NCBI GenBank assembly: GCA_910584205.1
Contig: CAJUAA010000022.1
Coordinates: 1-62,320, forward strand
DNA: 62,320 nucleotides
Source of the DNA: an uncultured Lachnospiraceae bacterium
GTDB taxonomy: Bacteria; Bacillota; Clostridia; Lachnospirales; Lachnospiraceae
Direction of reading: 5' to 3'
The stretch's first letter is position 1. Every line of letters begins with the position of its first letter. Shown here piece by piece: positions 41,805-51,161 of the stretch. The translations under genes and the position numbers were made by a program. The notes beneath the pieces were generated by a model. That model saw only the letters and a list, made by a program, of their open reading frames with translations, was not told the DNA's origin and made no database searches.

Positions 41805-43560
41805 GCACTGTAAGACATTTCATAAAAAAAAGATCGTTATCGTGTTTGCCGCCTGTCTGCTGATGATGGTCGTTTTAAGCGGCCGGCTGGTCTATCTGAT
41901 GATATTTGAATCGGAATACTATCAGGGGCTTGCAAAGGACCTTCACGAGCGTGAGAGGAGCATCAAGGCGGCAAGAGGCAGGATCATCGACCGGACCGGC
42001 ATGGTTCTGGCGGATAACCGGACCGTCTGTACCATATCCGTGATCCACAGCCAGATCAAGGATCCGGAGGCGGTTACCGAGATGCTGTGCCGGGAGCTGG
42101 GGCTGCCCAGAGAGACGGTGGAGAAGAGAGTGGAGAAGGTCAGCTCCATTGAGCGGATTAAGTCCAATGTAGATAAGGAGGTGGGAGACGCGATCCGCGC
42201 TTATCAGTACGAGGGCGTAAAGGTGGATGAGGATTTCAAACGGTATTATCCGTTTGACGAACTGGCATCCAAGGTACTTGGTTTTACAGGAAGCGACAAT
42301 CAGGGGATCATCGGGCTGGAAGTAAAGTACGATGAGTATTTGGAAGGAATTCCAGGGACCATATTGACGCTGACAGACGCCAGAGGCGTGGAGATCGAGA
42401 ACGCCAAGGAGGAACGGGTGGAGTCCGTGCCGGGAAATGATCTGGTGGTGAGCCTTGATTACAATATCCAGTCCTATGCCCAGCAGGAAGCGCTGAAGGT
42501 CATGGAAGCAAAGCAGGCGGACTATGTATCCATCCTGATTATGAATCCTCAGAACGGAGAGATCTATGCCTGCGTCAATGTGCCGGAATTCAACCTGAAC
42601 GATCCGTTTACCCTGAATACAGGAGAGAGTACGGTGGGGATGACGGAACAGCAGAAACAGGACGCGCTGAACCGGATGTGGCGGAACCAGTGCGTAAACG
42701 ACACGTACGAGCCGGGGTCCACATTTAAAGTATTCACTTCTTCCGCGGCGCTGATGTCAGGTACTTCCAGCCTCAATGATCAGTTCTCCTGTCCGGGCTT
42801 CAAGATCGTGGAGGACCGCAGGATCCGGTGCCATAAGGCCGGCGGGCACGGAGGACAGGATTTTACCCATGCGATTATGAATTCTTGCAATCCGGCCCTC
42901 ATGACCATGGGGCTCCGCATGGGGCCGGAGATGTTCTATCAGTATTTTTCAGATTACCATCTGCTGGAAAAGACGGGCATTGACATTCCAGGAGAGGCCG
43001 GGACGATCATGCATAATCTGGACAATATCGGGGAAGTGGAGCTGGCAACCATGACATTCGGGCAGTCTTTCCAGATTACGCCGGTGCAGCTGGCGACCAT
43101 GGTAAGTTCGGTGGTCAACGGGGGCAGGCGGGTGACGCCTCATTTCGGAGTGGCGGTCCAGGATCGGGACGGAAATGTGCTGCGGGAGTTTTCCTATGAG
43201 GTTCAGGAAGGCGTGGTCAGCGAAGAGGTATCTGCGCAGATGCGCGGCATTCTGGAAAAAGTAGTGTCCGAAGGCGGAGGGAACAAAGCCTATATTGAAG
43301 GATATCGGATCGGAGGAAAGACGGCTACTTCCCAGACCCTTCCCAGAAGCGCGCACAAATACATCTCTTCTTTTGTCGGCTTTGCGCCTGCGGACGACCC
43401 GCAGGTGCTGGCGCTCTGTATTGTCCATGATCCCCAGGGGATTTACTACGGAGGAACCGTCTGCGCTCCGGTGGTGAAGAATATTTTTGAAAATATCCTT
43501 CCCTATCTGGGCATTGAAAAAGCGGAAATTCCGGAAGAGGACGGGGAAATTTCCGAATAG
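41803..43560 (+). CDS. Second class B penicillin-binding protein (SpoVD-like)
   Basis: 585 residues. Short basic start, membrane helix (KIVIVFAACLLMMVVLSGRLVYLMIF), dimerisation domain (AARGRIIDRTGMVLADN) and transpeptidase with STFK (YEPGSTFKVFTSS) and SCN (MNSCNPALM). The third motif reads GGKTATSQ instead of KTGT/S. No PASTA domain. In spore-formers the second PBP of this cluster is often SpoVD, for cortex synthesis; that assignment is by position. TTG 41803 is used because GAGG is 7 nt upstream and no better start gives the cytoplasmic part. Confidence 0.88.
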   Translation: MHCKTFHKKKIVIVFAACLLMMVVLSGRLVYLMIFESEYYQGLAKDLHERERSIKAARGRIIDRTGMVLADNRTVCTISVIHSQIKDPEAVTEMLCRELGLPRETVEKRVEKVSSIERIKSNVDKEVGDAIRAYQYEGVKVDEDFKRYYPFDELASKVLGFTGSDNQGIIGLEVKYDEYLEGIPGTILTLTDARGVEIENAKEERVESVPGNDLVVSLDYNIQSYAQQEALKVMEAKQADYVSILIMNPQNGEIYACVNVPEFNLNDPFTLNTGESTVGMTEQQKQDALNRMWRNQCVNDTYEPGSTFKVFTSSAALMSGTSSLNDQFSCPGFKIVEDRRIRCHKAGGHGGQDFTHAIMNSCNPALMTMGLRMGPEMFYQYFSDYHLLEKTGIDIPGEAGTIMHNLDNIGEVELATMTFGQSFQITPVQLATMVSSVVNGGRRVTPHFGVAVQDRDGNVLREFSYEVQEGVVSEEVSAQMRGILEKVVSEGGGNKAYIEGYRIGGKTATSQTLPRSAHKYISSFVGFAPADDPQVLALCIVHDPQGIYYGGTVCAPVVKNIFENILPYLGIEKAEIPEEDGEISE

Positions 43561-43601
43561 ACGTTGACAAGAAAGGAAAAGCACGTTAAGGTAAAAGAAA
43601 G

Positions 43602-43640
43602 AAAAGCCGTATGGCTGCAGTGGTGTCGTGCGGCTTTTTT
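43602..43640 (+). terminator. Terminator after the SpoVD-like gene
   Basis: AAAAGCCG (43602-43609) pairs with CGGCTTTT, with an interrupted inner helix, followed by a run of six Ts (43635-43640). Confidence 0.8.
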
Positions 43641-43666
43641 GCGGAAAAAAGAGCAGGAGGATACCT

Positions 43667-45052
43667 ATGAAATATGACGTGATCATCGTAGGCGCGGGTC
43701 CCGGAGGGATCTTTTCAGCCTATGAACTGATGCAGAAAAACGAAAAACTCCGGGTTGCGGTCTTTGAGCTTGGGGAGGCGCTTAAGGACAGGCAGTGCCC
43801 GATTGAGAAGAAAAAGGTGAAGAGCTGTGTCAAATGTAAGACCTGCGCCATCATGAGCGGTTTTGGCGGAGCAGGTGCATTTTCTGACGGAAAATACAAT
43901 ATTACCAATGATTTTGGCGGAACGCTTCACGAATACATCGGCGCTTCCAGAGCGGTCGAGCTGATGGAATATGTGGACCAGATCAATATGTCCCACGGCG
44001 GTCAGGATACAAAGATGTATTCCACGGCAGGAACGCGGTTCAAAAAGTTGTGTGTGCAGAATAAGATGAAGCTTCTGGACGCGTCGGTAAGGCATCTGGG
44101 GACGGACATCAACTATATAGTGCTGGAAAATCTGTACGCCGGACTGAAGGATAAAGTGGATTTTTATTTTCAGAGCCCGGTGGACCGGATCGAGATTCTG
44201 GAAGAAGGATACCGGGTATTCAGCAGGGGAGAATCTTTTGACTGTATGAAATGCGTCGTTTCTGTAGGCAGGAGCGGAAGCAAATGGATGGAAGAGGTAT
44301 GCCGTGCGCTGGAGATCGGGACCAAATCCAACCGGGTGGATATCGGAGTCCGTGTGGAACTGCCCGCCGTGATCTTTTCCCATCTGACCGACGAACTGTA
44401 TGAGAGCAAGATCGTATACCGCACGGAAAAGTTTGAGGACAATGTGCGTACATTCTGCATGAACCCGTATGGATTTGTTGTAAATGAGAATACCAACGGT
44501 ATCATTACCGTGAACGGGCACAGCTACGAGGGGGACGAGCGGAAAACGGAGAATACAAATTTCGCCCTTCTGGTGGCGAAACATTTTTCCGAACCGTTCA
44601 AGGACAGCAACGGATACGGAGAGAGCATCGCCCGCCTGTCCAACATGCTGGGAGGCGGCGTGATCGTGCAGCGGTTCGGCGACCTGGTGAGAGGAAGGAG
44701 AAGCAATGAAAAGCGGATCAGCAGAGGAAGCGTACGGCCCACGCTGTCTGCGACGCCGGGAGACTTAAGCCTTGTGCTGCCAAAGCGGATTCTGGACGGT
44801 ATTATGGAGATGATCTACGCGTTGGATAAGATCGCGCCGGGGACGGCGAACGACGATACGCTTCTGTACGGCGTGGAGGTGAAATTTTATAATATGGAAG
44901 TGGATCTGGACGAAAATCTGGAAAGCCGGCACAAAGGGCTGTATGTGATCGGAGACGGAAGCGGAGTCACGCATTCCCTGTCCCACGCATCGGCCAGCGG
45001 GGTCCATGTGGCGCGCCATATTGCGGAACAGTTCATGCCGTCTCAGACGTAA
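43667..45052 (+). CDS. FAD-dependent oxidoreductase (uncharacterised dehydrogenase family)
   Basis: 461 residues. N-terminal FAD-binding motif VIIVGAGPGGIFSAYELM, a cysteine pair region KSCVKCKTCAIMSGFGGAGAFSDGKYN, and C-terminal GLYVIGDGSGVTHSLSHASASGVHVARHI closing the FAD site. It matches the family of large FAD-dependent dehydrogenases of unknown substrate widespread in Clostridia. ATG 43667 follows AGGAGG. It stands alone between terminators. Confidence 0.88.
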   Translation: MKYDVIIVGAGPGGIFSAYELMQKNEKLRVAVFELGEALKDRQCPIEKKKVKSCVKCKTCAIMSGFGGAGAFSDGKYNITNDFGGTLHEYIGASRAVELMEYVDQINMSHGGQDTKMYSTAGTRFKKLCVQNKMKLLDASVRHLGTDINYIVLENLYAGLKDKVDFYFQSPVDRIEILEEGYRVFSRGESFDCMKCVVSVGRSGSKWMEEVCRALEIGTKSNRVDIGVRVELPAVIFSHLTDELYESKIVYRTEKFEDNVRTFCMNPYGFVVNENTNGIITVNGHSYEGDERKTENTNFALLVAKHFSEPFKDSNGYGESIARLSNMLGGGVIVQRFGDLVRGRRSNEKRISRGSVRPTLSATPGDLSLVLPKRILDGIMEMIYALDKIAPGTANDDTLLYGVEVKFYNMEVDLDENLESRHKGLYVIGDGSGVTHSLSHASASGVHVARHIAEQFMPSQT

Positions 45053-45067
45053 AAAAGGATCGGAATA

Positions 45068-45108
45068 AAACAAGGATGGAAGAGCAGTAAGCTCGTCCAT
45101 CCTTGTTT
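45068..45108. terminator. Bidirectional terminator
   Basis: AAACAAGGATGGA (45068-45080) and TCCATCCTTGTTT (45096-45108) form a perfect 13-bp stem between convergent genes; on the minus strand TTTTATT follows. Confidence 0.88.
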
Positions 45109-45125
45109 CAACGGTTCTTTCTGAT

Positions 45126-45380
45126 TCAGGAATGTTCCTTCAGAAGATCCAGGATCTCTTCCGGTGTCTTTCCGGATTCTTCGATGATCTTCAGAAGTTT
45201 TTCCCTGTTTTCTTTCTCGGCCTTCTGCCTCGCCAGTTTTTCCTCCTTCAGCTGCTCTTTGTAGGCAGCCTTCAGCTCCTCTTTGGCAGCTTTCAGATCC
45301 GCTTCCAGTTTGAGAACCTTTTCGTGAATCTTTGCTGCTTTTCCGGTGTAAGTTACGGGTTTTCTGATGCCTCTTGCCAT
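45126..45380 (-). CDS. Small coiled-coil protein of unknown function
   Basis: 84 residues, very rich in Lys, Glu and Ala: after MARGIRKPVTYTGKAAKI there is one long heptad-like helix (LKLEADLKAAKEELKAAYKE onward) and a final helix KTPEEILDLLKEHS. GGAGG stands upstream of ATG 45380. The end recalls H-NS-like histone families (TPEE/DL), but this is not enough to assign it. It lies directly after tRNA-Gly on the same strand. Confidence 0.7.
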   Translation of the reverse strand: MARGIRKPVTYTGKAAKIHEKVLKLEADLKAAKEELKAAYKEQLKEEKLARQKAEKENREKLLKIIEESGKTPEEILDLLKEHS

Positions 45381-45407
45381 TCGGTGAACCTCCTTTATAC
45401 TAAAAAA

Positions 45408-45478
45408 AGCAGGTAAGGGGAATCGAACCCCCCTCTCCAGCTTGGGAAGCTGGCATTCTACCGATGAACTATACCTGC
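45408..45478 (-). tRNA. tRNA-Gly (anticodon CCC)
   Basis: Read on the minus strand: acceptor GCAGGTA pairs with TACCTGC, D arm GTTC..GAAT, anticodon stem CCAGC/GCTGG around loop TTCCCAA giving CCC, and T arm with GGTTCGATTCC. The discriminator is T, as usual for tRNA-Gly, and CCA is not encoded. A run of Ts follows at once, acting as terminator. Confidence 0.95.
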
Positions 45479-45488
45479 AAACAATGCT

Positions 45489-45517
45489 ATTATATACCAG
45501 TGTCCAGGAAAAATCAA
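45489..45517 (-). promoter_or_regulatory. Promoter of tRNA-Gly
   Basis: On the minus strand TTGATT (45512-45517), 17 bp, TATAAT (45489-45494), 10 bp ahead of the tRNA. Confidence 0.85.
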
Positions 45518-45548
45518 GAGTGTTTTTAAAATTCTGAATGGGGAATGG

Positions 45549-45577
45549 TTGATAATTTTTCCAAAAAGACGTATACT
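45549..45577 (+). promoter_or_regulatory. Promoter of mraY
   Basis: TTGATA (45549-45554), 17 bp, TATACT (45572-45577), divergent from the tRNA promoter. Confidence 0.8.
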
Positions 45578-45610
45578 TTGGTAAATGAGTGAATGAAGAG
45601 GTGGAAAAGT

Positions 45611-46570
45611 ATGATGGATTTTGGTGTTGCTGTTCCGGTGATTGCGTCTTTTGCCGTCAGTGCGGCGGCGGGGCCGGTGATTATCCCGGTGCTCAGAAAA
45701 CTGAAAGTGGGGCAGACGGTACGGGATGACGGCCCGCAGACGCATTTGAAGAAGAACGGGACTCCGACCATGGGGGGATTGATCTTTCTGTTCAGCGTAA
45801 TCGTGACCTCCCTGTTTTATATAAAGGACTATCCAAAGATCCTTCCGATCCTGTTCGTGACGGTAGGATTCGGAGTGGTCGGTTTCCTGGATGATTATAT
45901 CAAAGTAGTATTAAAAAGGTCCGAGGGACTGACGCCGGGACAGAAGATGGCAGGCCAGATTGTGGTGACCTGTATCTTTGCCTGGTATATGGTGTCTTAT
46001 TCCGATGTGGGTCTGGATATGCTGATCCCCTTCGGCGGCGGCGCCTGCCTGGATCTGGGATGGCTTGCCGTTCCCCTTTTGTTCGCGGCGGTGATCGGCA
46101 CGGTAAACGGGACGAATTTTACGGACGGACTGGACGGTCTGGCTTCCAGCGTGACGATTATGGTGGCGGTATTTTTTACGGTGGTGGCCATCGGGACCGA
46201 GAGCGGGATTGCCCCGGTGACATGTGCGGTGACCGGAGGCCTGCTGGGCTTCCTTTTGTTCAACGTCTATCCTGCCAGCGTTTTTATGGGGGATACCGGT
46301 TCCCTGGCTCTGGGAGGTTTTGTGGCGTCTACCGCCTATATGCTGAAGCTTCCGCTGTTTATCCTGATCGTGGGGCTGATCTATGTGGTAGAGGTGCTTT
46401 CGGTCATCATTCAGGTGACTTATTTCAAGGCAACGCATGGAAAACGGTTTTTCAAGATGGCGCCGATCCATCATCACTTTGAGAAATGCGGCTGGTCGGA
46501 GACCAGGGTGGTGGCGGTATTTTCCATCGTGACGGCCCTGTGCTGCCTGGTGGCGCTGGCGGCGGTCTGA
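45611..46570 (+). CDS. mraY: Phospho-N-acetylmuramoyl-pentapeptide transferase
   Basis: 319 residues, about ten membrane helices. Signatures DDGPQTHLKKNGTPTMGG, GFLDDYIKVVLKR, NFTDGLDGLAS and the late PIHHHFEKCGWSE. It makes lipid I on the inner leaflet. AGGTGG precedes ATG 45611; ATGs at 45593 and 45614 are alternatives. It has its own promoter, separate from mraZ-ftsI. Confidence 0.96.
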   Translation: MMDFGVAVPVIASFAVSAAAGPVIIPVLRKLKVGQTVRDDGPQTHLKKNGTPTMGGLIFLFSVIVTSLFYIKDYPKILPILFVTVGFGVVGFLDDYIKVVLKRSEGLTPGQKMAGQIVVTCIFAWYMVSYSDVGLDMLIPFGGGACLDLGWLAVPLLFAAVIGTVNGTNFTDGLDGLASSVTIMVAVFFTVVAIGTESGIAPVTCAVTGGLLGFLLFNVYPASVFMGDTGSLALGGFVASTAYMLKLPLFILIVGLIYVVEVLSVIIQVTYFKATHGKRFFKMAPIHHHFEKCGWSETRVVAVFSIVTALCCLVALAAV

Positions 46571-46662
46571 GGACGGCCGGGAAAAGGGAAAGGCGGTTCT
46601 CTTCGGGAAAGATGCTGCATACACTTTAGGAAAGAAGCGGCAGAAGATCCGAGAGGGGCAGC

Positions 46663-47766
46663 ATGGCAGTTCAGAGACAGACCGATACAAAAGAACCGGT
46701 GGATTATGTACTCCTGATCCTTGTTCTGATCCTGGCCGTATTCGGACTGGTCGTGCTGTACAGTACGAGTGCTTATAACGGCAGGGTCAAGTTCGCGGAT
46801 TCTGCCTATTATTTAAAGAAACAGTTTTTCGCCACCAGCATCGGGCTGATGGCCATGTATCTGGTATCCCAGGTCGACTACCGGCGGTGGCTTCCAGCGG
46901 CGGGTCTGGGATACGGGATCTCTCTTGTGCTGTCTACGGCAGTGCTTTTTATCGGAGACGAATACAACGGTTCCAGGAGATGGCTGTCCCTGGGGCCGCT
47001 TTCCTTCCAGCCGTCGGAATTTGCCAAGCTGGCGGTAGTGGTCCTGCTTGCCTCCATTGTCAGTAAAAACGCATCCCATATGAAATCCTGGCGCTACATG
47101 TTTCTGGTCATCCTGCAGGTGCTTCCCATCGTGGGCTTGGTGGGGACCAACAATCTGAGTACGGCGATCATCATTCTGGGAATCGCCGTGATCCTCATCT
47201 TCATCGCCAATCCCCGGTTTCTGCCGTTCATCGGCCTGGGTGGGCTTGGGGCGGGCTTTATCGGCATTTTCCTGAGCGTGGAATCCTACCGTCTGGAACG
47301 GCTCGCCATCTGGCGCCATCCGGAGCTGTATGAAAAAGGATACCAGACCATGCAGGGACTGTATGCCATCGGTTCCGGCGGTATCTTCGGAGTGGGGCTT
47401 GGAAACAGCATGCAGAAGCTGGGATTCGTGCCGGAGGCTCAGAACGATATGATTTTTTCCATTATCTGTGAAGAGATGGGGCTTGCGGGCGCCTTTCTCG
47501 TGATTCTGCTGTTCGGCCTTCTGATCTGGCGCCTGATGGTGATCGCCACTCATGTAAAGGAGCTGTTCGGCGCCTTTCTGGCGGCAGGGGTCATGGGGCA
47601 TATCATGATCCAGGTGATCCTGAATATTGCTGTCGTCACCAATACCATTCCCAATACGGGCATCACGCTGCCCTTTATCAGCTATGGAGGCACCTCCGTC
47701 GTTTTCCTGCTGGCGGAGATCGGCCTGATCCTGAACGTGTCCAGACACATGAAAAAGGAACATTGA
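46663..47766 (+). CDS. ftsW: Septal peptidoglycan polymerase FtsW (SEDS)
   Basis: 367 residues with about ten membrane helices and SEDS signatures: NGSRRWLSLGPLSFQPSEFAKLA, QAQNDMIF-like EAQNDMIFSIICEEMGL, and ITLPFISYGGTSV. With the class B PBPs encoded upstream it would polymerise septal (or spore) peptidoglycan. Context in the division cluster favours FtsW over RodA or SpoVE. Confidence 0.92.
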   Translation: MAVQRQTDTKEPVDYVLLILVLILAVFGLVVLYSTSAYNGRVKFADSAYYLKKQFFATSIGLMAMYLVSQVDYRRWLPAAGLGYGISLVLSTAVLFIGDEYNGSRRWLSLGPLSFQPSEFAKLAVVVLLASIVSKNASHMKSWRYMFLVILQVLPIVGLVGTNNLSTAIIILGIAVILIFIANPRFLPFIGLGGLGAGFIGIFLSVESYRLERLAIWRHPELYEKGYQTMQGLYAIGSGGIFGVGLGNSMQKLGFVPEAQNDMIFSIICEEMGLAGAFLVILLFGLLIWRLMVIATHVKELFGAFLAAGVMGHIMIQVILNIAVVTNTIPNTGITLPFISYGGTSVVFLLAEIGLILNVSRHMKKEH

Positions 47767-47822
47767 CGGGCGATCTGCATATACTGGTATATAATGGCAG
47801 AACTGGCAGGGGGCCGGAGGGA

Positions 47823-49076
47823 ATGGATTTGGACGGAAATAGACTGTATATAAAGGGACCGCAGAGGATGCAGGGGGAACTGCTGGTGCAGGGCTCCAAA
47901 AATACGGCGCTGCCGATCCTGGCGGCAACAGTGCTTGGAAAAGGAATCTTCATCATCCATCATTGTCCCAGGATATCCGATGTAGAACATATGCTGGAGC
48001 TGCTGATGGACGCCGGCTGCAGAGTCCACTGGGAAGGCCATATGCTGATCCTGGACACCAGAGAACTGCAGAATTACCGGGTAAACGGAGACGGCGCAGG
48101 GAAGATGCGTTCTACCATTACGCTTCTGGGAAGCATTCTCGGCAGGATGCATCGGGTGGAGATTCCCTATCCAGGCGGATGTACCATCGGGAAACGCCCC
48201 ATCGATCTTCATCTGAGAGGGCTGGAACAGCTGGGGGCGGTCTTTGAACACCAGGAGCATACGCTTTCGGGGACGGTGCAGATCCTTCACGGAGCACAGG
48301 TCTATCTGGATTTTCCAAGCGTGGGAGCCACGGAAAATGTCCTGCTGGCGGCGGTGCTGGCGGAAGGGACGACCGTGATCCATGGGGCGGCCATGGAGCC
48401 GGAGATCGTGGAACTGGCTTCCTTTCTGAGGAAAATGGGGGCGCAGGTCAAAGGGGACGGGACGCCGGTGATTACGGTGGAAGGTGTGAAATGCCTGCAT
48501 GCGGCGGAATATATCGTCCCCTCCGACCGGATCGTGGCGGGAACATATCTGTTCGGCGCACTGATGACGCAGGGGGAGATCCGCCTGCTCCACGTCCCTC
48601 TGGCCCATCTGGGGAAGCTTCCGGAGCTTCTGCGGCAGATGGGGGCGGAGGTGGAAGCGGAGGAAGACTGGATCCATGTCCGGATGGAACAGCAGTGCAG
48701 GCCGGTTCCGTATGTGGTGACTGCGCCGTTTCCGGGATTTCCCACAGACCTTCAGTCCGCTCTGATGGCCGCTCTTGCCACGGCGTCCGGCATGAGCTTC
48801 ATAGAGGAGAAGATTTTCGAAGCCCGTTTTCAGATCGTGGAGGAGCTTCGAAAGATGGGCGCATCCATCACCAGCGACGAGTCCTTTGCACTGGTGGACG
48901 GGGACGCCAGACTGCATGGGGCGCAGGTGGAAGCCAAAGAGCTGCGGGGAGGAGCAGCGCTGATCATGGCTGCTCTGGCGGCGGAGGGAGAGACCTGTAT
49001 CCGGGGGATGGAATATGTCCAGAGAGGCTATGAAGACATAAATGGGGATTTGAAAAAGCTGGGAATTGTGGTATGA
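47823..49076 (+). CDS. murA: UDP-N-acetylglucosamine 1-carboxyvinyltransferase
   Basis: 417 residues. GSKNTALPILAATVL, catalytic Cys120 in PGGCTIGKRPIDLHLRGLEQLG (usually PGGCAIG), and FPTDLQSALMAALATASG. First committed step of peptidoglycan synthesis; the Cys indicates fosfomycin sensitivity. ATG 47823 follows CGGAGGG, 56 bp after ftsW. Confidence 0.95.
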   Translation: MDLDGNRLYIKGPQRMQGELLVQGSKNTALPILAATVLGKGIFIIHHCPRISDVEHMLELLMDAGCRVHWEGHMLILDTRELQNYRVNGDGAGKMRSTITLLGSILGRMHRVEIPYPGGCTIGKRPIDLHLRGLEQLGAVFEHQEHTLSGTVQILHGAQVYLDFPSVGATENVLLAAVLAEGTTVIHGAAMEPEIVELASFLRKMGAQVKGDGTPVITVEGVKCLHAAEYIVPSDRIVAGTYLFGALMTQGEIRLLHVPLAHLGKLPELLRQMGAEVEAEEDWIHVRMEQQCRPVPYVVTAPFPGFPTDLQSALMAALATASGMSFIEEKIFEARFQIVEELRKMGASITSDESFALVDGDARLHGAQVEAKELRGGAALIMAALAAEGETCIRGMEYVQRGYEDINGDLKKLGIVV

Positions 49077-49127
49077 TACGTAAGAACATGAAAAACAGAA
49101 GTTGAAGGAAAAGGATGCGGATCATTG

Positions 49128-49868
49128 ATGCCGGAACAGGAGACAGGAAAAAAGAGAGGAAAAAAGATCATACTGGCAGCGGCAGTGCTGGCCGTACTGG
49201 CGCTGCTGCTGTTGCTTGTGCTCGGAATGTGCCGGATTCAGGAGGTAACCGTCACCGGCAACGACTACTACACAAAGGAAGAGATCGCGGATCTTATCAT
49301 ACAGGGTGAGCATCAGCGGAATACCATCTATCTGTACCTCCGCTATAAATACGGAAAGCATCAGACGATCCCTTTCATTGACGATTTTGAAGTGAGCATC
49401 CAGTCCCATGACAGCATCACGATCCGCGTCTATGAAAAAAACATCGTGGGTTATGTGCGGTATCTTGGGAAAAATGTATATTTTGACAAGGACGGTATTG
49501 TGGTGGAGAGTTCCACGGAAGAGATGGAAGACATTCCTCTGATCAGCGGCCTGCATTTTGACCGGTTTGCCATGTATGAGAGTCTGAATGTGGAAAATAC
49601 AAAGGTCTTTGACACGATACTGGAAATTACGCAGCTTCTGGAAAAATACGAACTGATCCTGGACGAAATCCGTTTTGGAAATGCCGGCGAACTGAATCTC
49701 CAGCTGGGGGATGTACGGATCATGCTCGGCACGGGAGATCACCTGGAGGAGAAAATTGCGCGGCTGAAGCAGCTGGAACCGGATCTTCTGGACAAGTCAG
49801 GAACGCTCCATATGGAGAATTATACCGATGAAACGACACATATTTCTCTGGAAGCCATAAAATCATAA
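49128..49868 (+). CDS. ftsQ: Cell division protein FtsQ/DivIB
   Basis: 246 residues: lysine-rich cytoplasmic start, one membrane helix (IILAAAVLAVLALLLLLVLGM), then a POTRA domain (VTVTGNDYYTKEEIADLIIQG) and beta domain. It scaffolds the divisome with FtsL and DivIC. A TTG directly before the ATG is an alternative start. Position between murA and ftsZ supports the call. Confidence 0.9.
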   Translation: MPEQETGKKRGKKIILAAAVLAVLALLLLLVLGMCRIQEVTVTGNDYYTKEEIADLIIQGEHQRNTIYLYLRYKYGKHQTIPFIDDFEVSIQSHDSITIRVYEKNIVGYVRYLGKNVYFDKDGIVVESSTEEMEDIPLISGLHFDRFAMYESLNVENTKVFDTILEITQLLEKYELILDEIRFGNAGELNLQLGDVRIMLGTGDHLEEKIARLKQLEPDLLDKSGTLHMENYTDETTHISLEAIKS

Positions 49869-49899
49869 GAAAAAAGTCACAAGAAAAAATAAAAACATG

Positions 49900-49928
49900 T
49901 TGCACAATCAATAAAAAAAAGATATGAT
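49900..49928 (+). promoter_or_regulatory. Promoter of ftsZ
   Basis: TTGCAC (49900-49905), 17 bp, TATGAT (49923-49928), 52 bp before the ftsZ start. Confidence 0.8.
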
Positions 49929-49980
49929 ATTAGTATTGTGTAGGTAGAGATGGGTCATCGTGTTGAAGGAGGATATAACG

Positions 49981-51144
49981 TTGTTGGAAATCATGATGAA
50001 CGAAACAGAGGCAGCCGCCCGCATCATCGTCATTGGAGTTGGTGGGGCAGGTAATAATGCTGTAAATAGAATGGTAGAAGAAAAGATCGGCGGAGTGGAG
50101 TTTATCGGTGTGAATACCGATAAGCAGGCACTGAAGCTCTGCAAGGCACCCACGGCGATCCAGATCGGCGAAAAGCTGACCAAAGGCCTTGGCGCAGGCG
50201 CCAAGCCTGAAATCGGCGAGAAGGCGGCGGAGGAGAGCATCGAGGAACTGAAAGAGGCCATCCAGGGAGCGGATATGGTATTCGTGACCTGCGGTATGGG
50301 CGGAGGTACCGGAACCGGCGCGACCCCCGTCCTGGCAAGAGCGGCGAAAGAGATGGGAATCCTGACGGTGGGCGTTGTGACAAAGCCTTTCCGTTTTGAG
50401 GCAAAGCAGCGTATGAATAATGCCCTGCAGGGGATCGAGAAGCTGAAGGCGTCGGTGGACACGCTGATCGTGATTCCCAACGACAAGCTTCTGGAGATCG
50501 TGGACCGGAGGACTACCATGCCGGAGGCGCTGAAGAAGGCGGACGAAGTCCTGCAGCAGGCGGTGCAGGGAATTACGGACCTGATTAACCTGCCGGCGCT
50601 GATCAACCTGGACTTTGCGGACGTGCAGACGGTCATGACGGACAAGGGAATTGCGCATATCGGAATCGGTACCGCAAGAGGCGACGACAAGGCGCTGGAG
50701 GCAGTGAAGCAGGCAATCACCAGTCCGCTGCTTGAGACAACCATTGCGGGCGCGACGCATGTCATCATCAATGTGTCTGGGGATATTTCCCTGGTCGACG
50801 CCAATGAGGCCGCAAGTTATGTGCAGGATCAGGTGGGCGAAGAGGCGAACGTGATCTTCGGCGCCATGTATGATTCCAGCAATTCCGATGAGGTGAGCAT
50901 CACGGTCATCGCCACAGGGCTTCAGGAGAACGGCGGGAGAGCCGCGGCTTCTTCCTATCGGCCCAATACCGTACAGAGGCCGGTGCAGCCCGGGCTGAAC
51001 CAGACGGGGCCGCTGAAGACAACGACGCCGGGCCGGACGGTCGTACAGCCGCTGCCGGGACTGAAGACGTTTAAGAAACCGGAGAGTACGGTGGAGGAAC
51101 AGTCAATTCAGATTCCGCAGTTTTTCCAGAAGAACAGACAGTAA
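49981..51144 (+). CDS. ftsZ: Cell division GTPase FtsZ
   Basis: 387 residues. N-terminal RIIVIGVGGAGNNAVNRM, tubulin signature GGGTGTGA, T7 loop NLDFADV, a linker from about residue 315 and the C-terminal peptide IQIPQFFQ that binds FtsA/SepF-type partners. It forms the Z ring. TTG 49981 is selected because AAGGAGG ends 8 nt before it, giving the common Lachnospiraceae start MLEIMMNETE; an earlier GTG at 49960 has no such site. Confidence 0.97.
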   Translation: MLEIMMNETEAAARIIVIGVGGAGNNAVNRMVEEKIGGVEFIGVNTDKQALKLCKAPTAIQIGEKLTKGLGAGAKPEIGEKAAEESIEELKEAIQGADMVFVTCGMGGGTGTGATPVLARAAKEMGILTVGVVTKPFRFEAKQRMNNALQGIEKLKASVDTLIVIPNDKLLEIVDRRTTMPEALKKADEVLQQAVQGITDLINLPALINLDFADVQTVMTDKGIAHIGIGTARGDDKALEAVKQAITSPLLETTIAGATHVIINVSGDISLVDANEAASYVQDQVGEEANVIFGAMYDSSNSDEVSITVIATGLQENGGRAAASSYRPNTVQRPVQPGLNQTGPLKTTTPGRTVVQPLPGLKTFKKPESTVEEQSIQIPQFFQKNRQ

Positions 51145-51161
51145 CGACTCAGGAGAGAACG

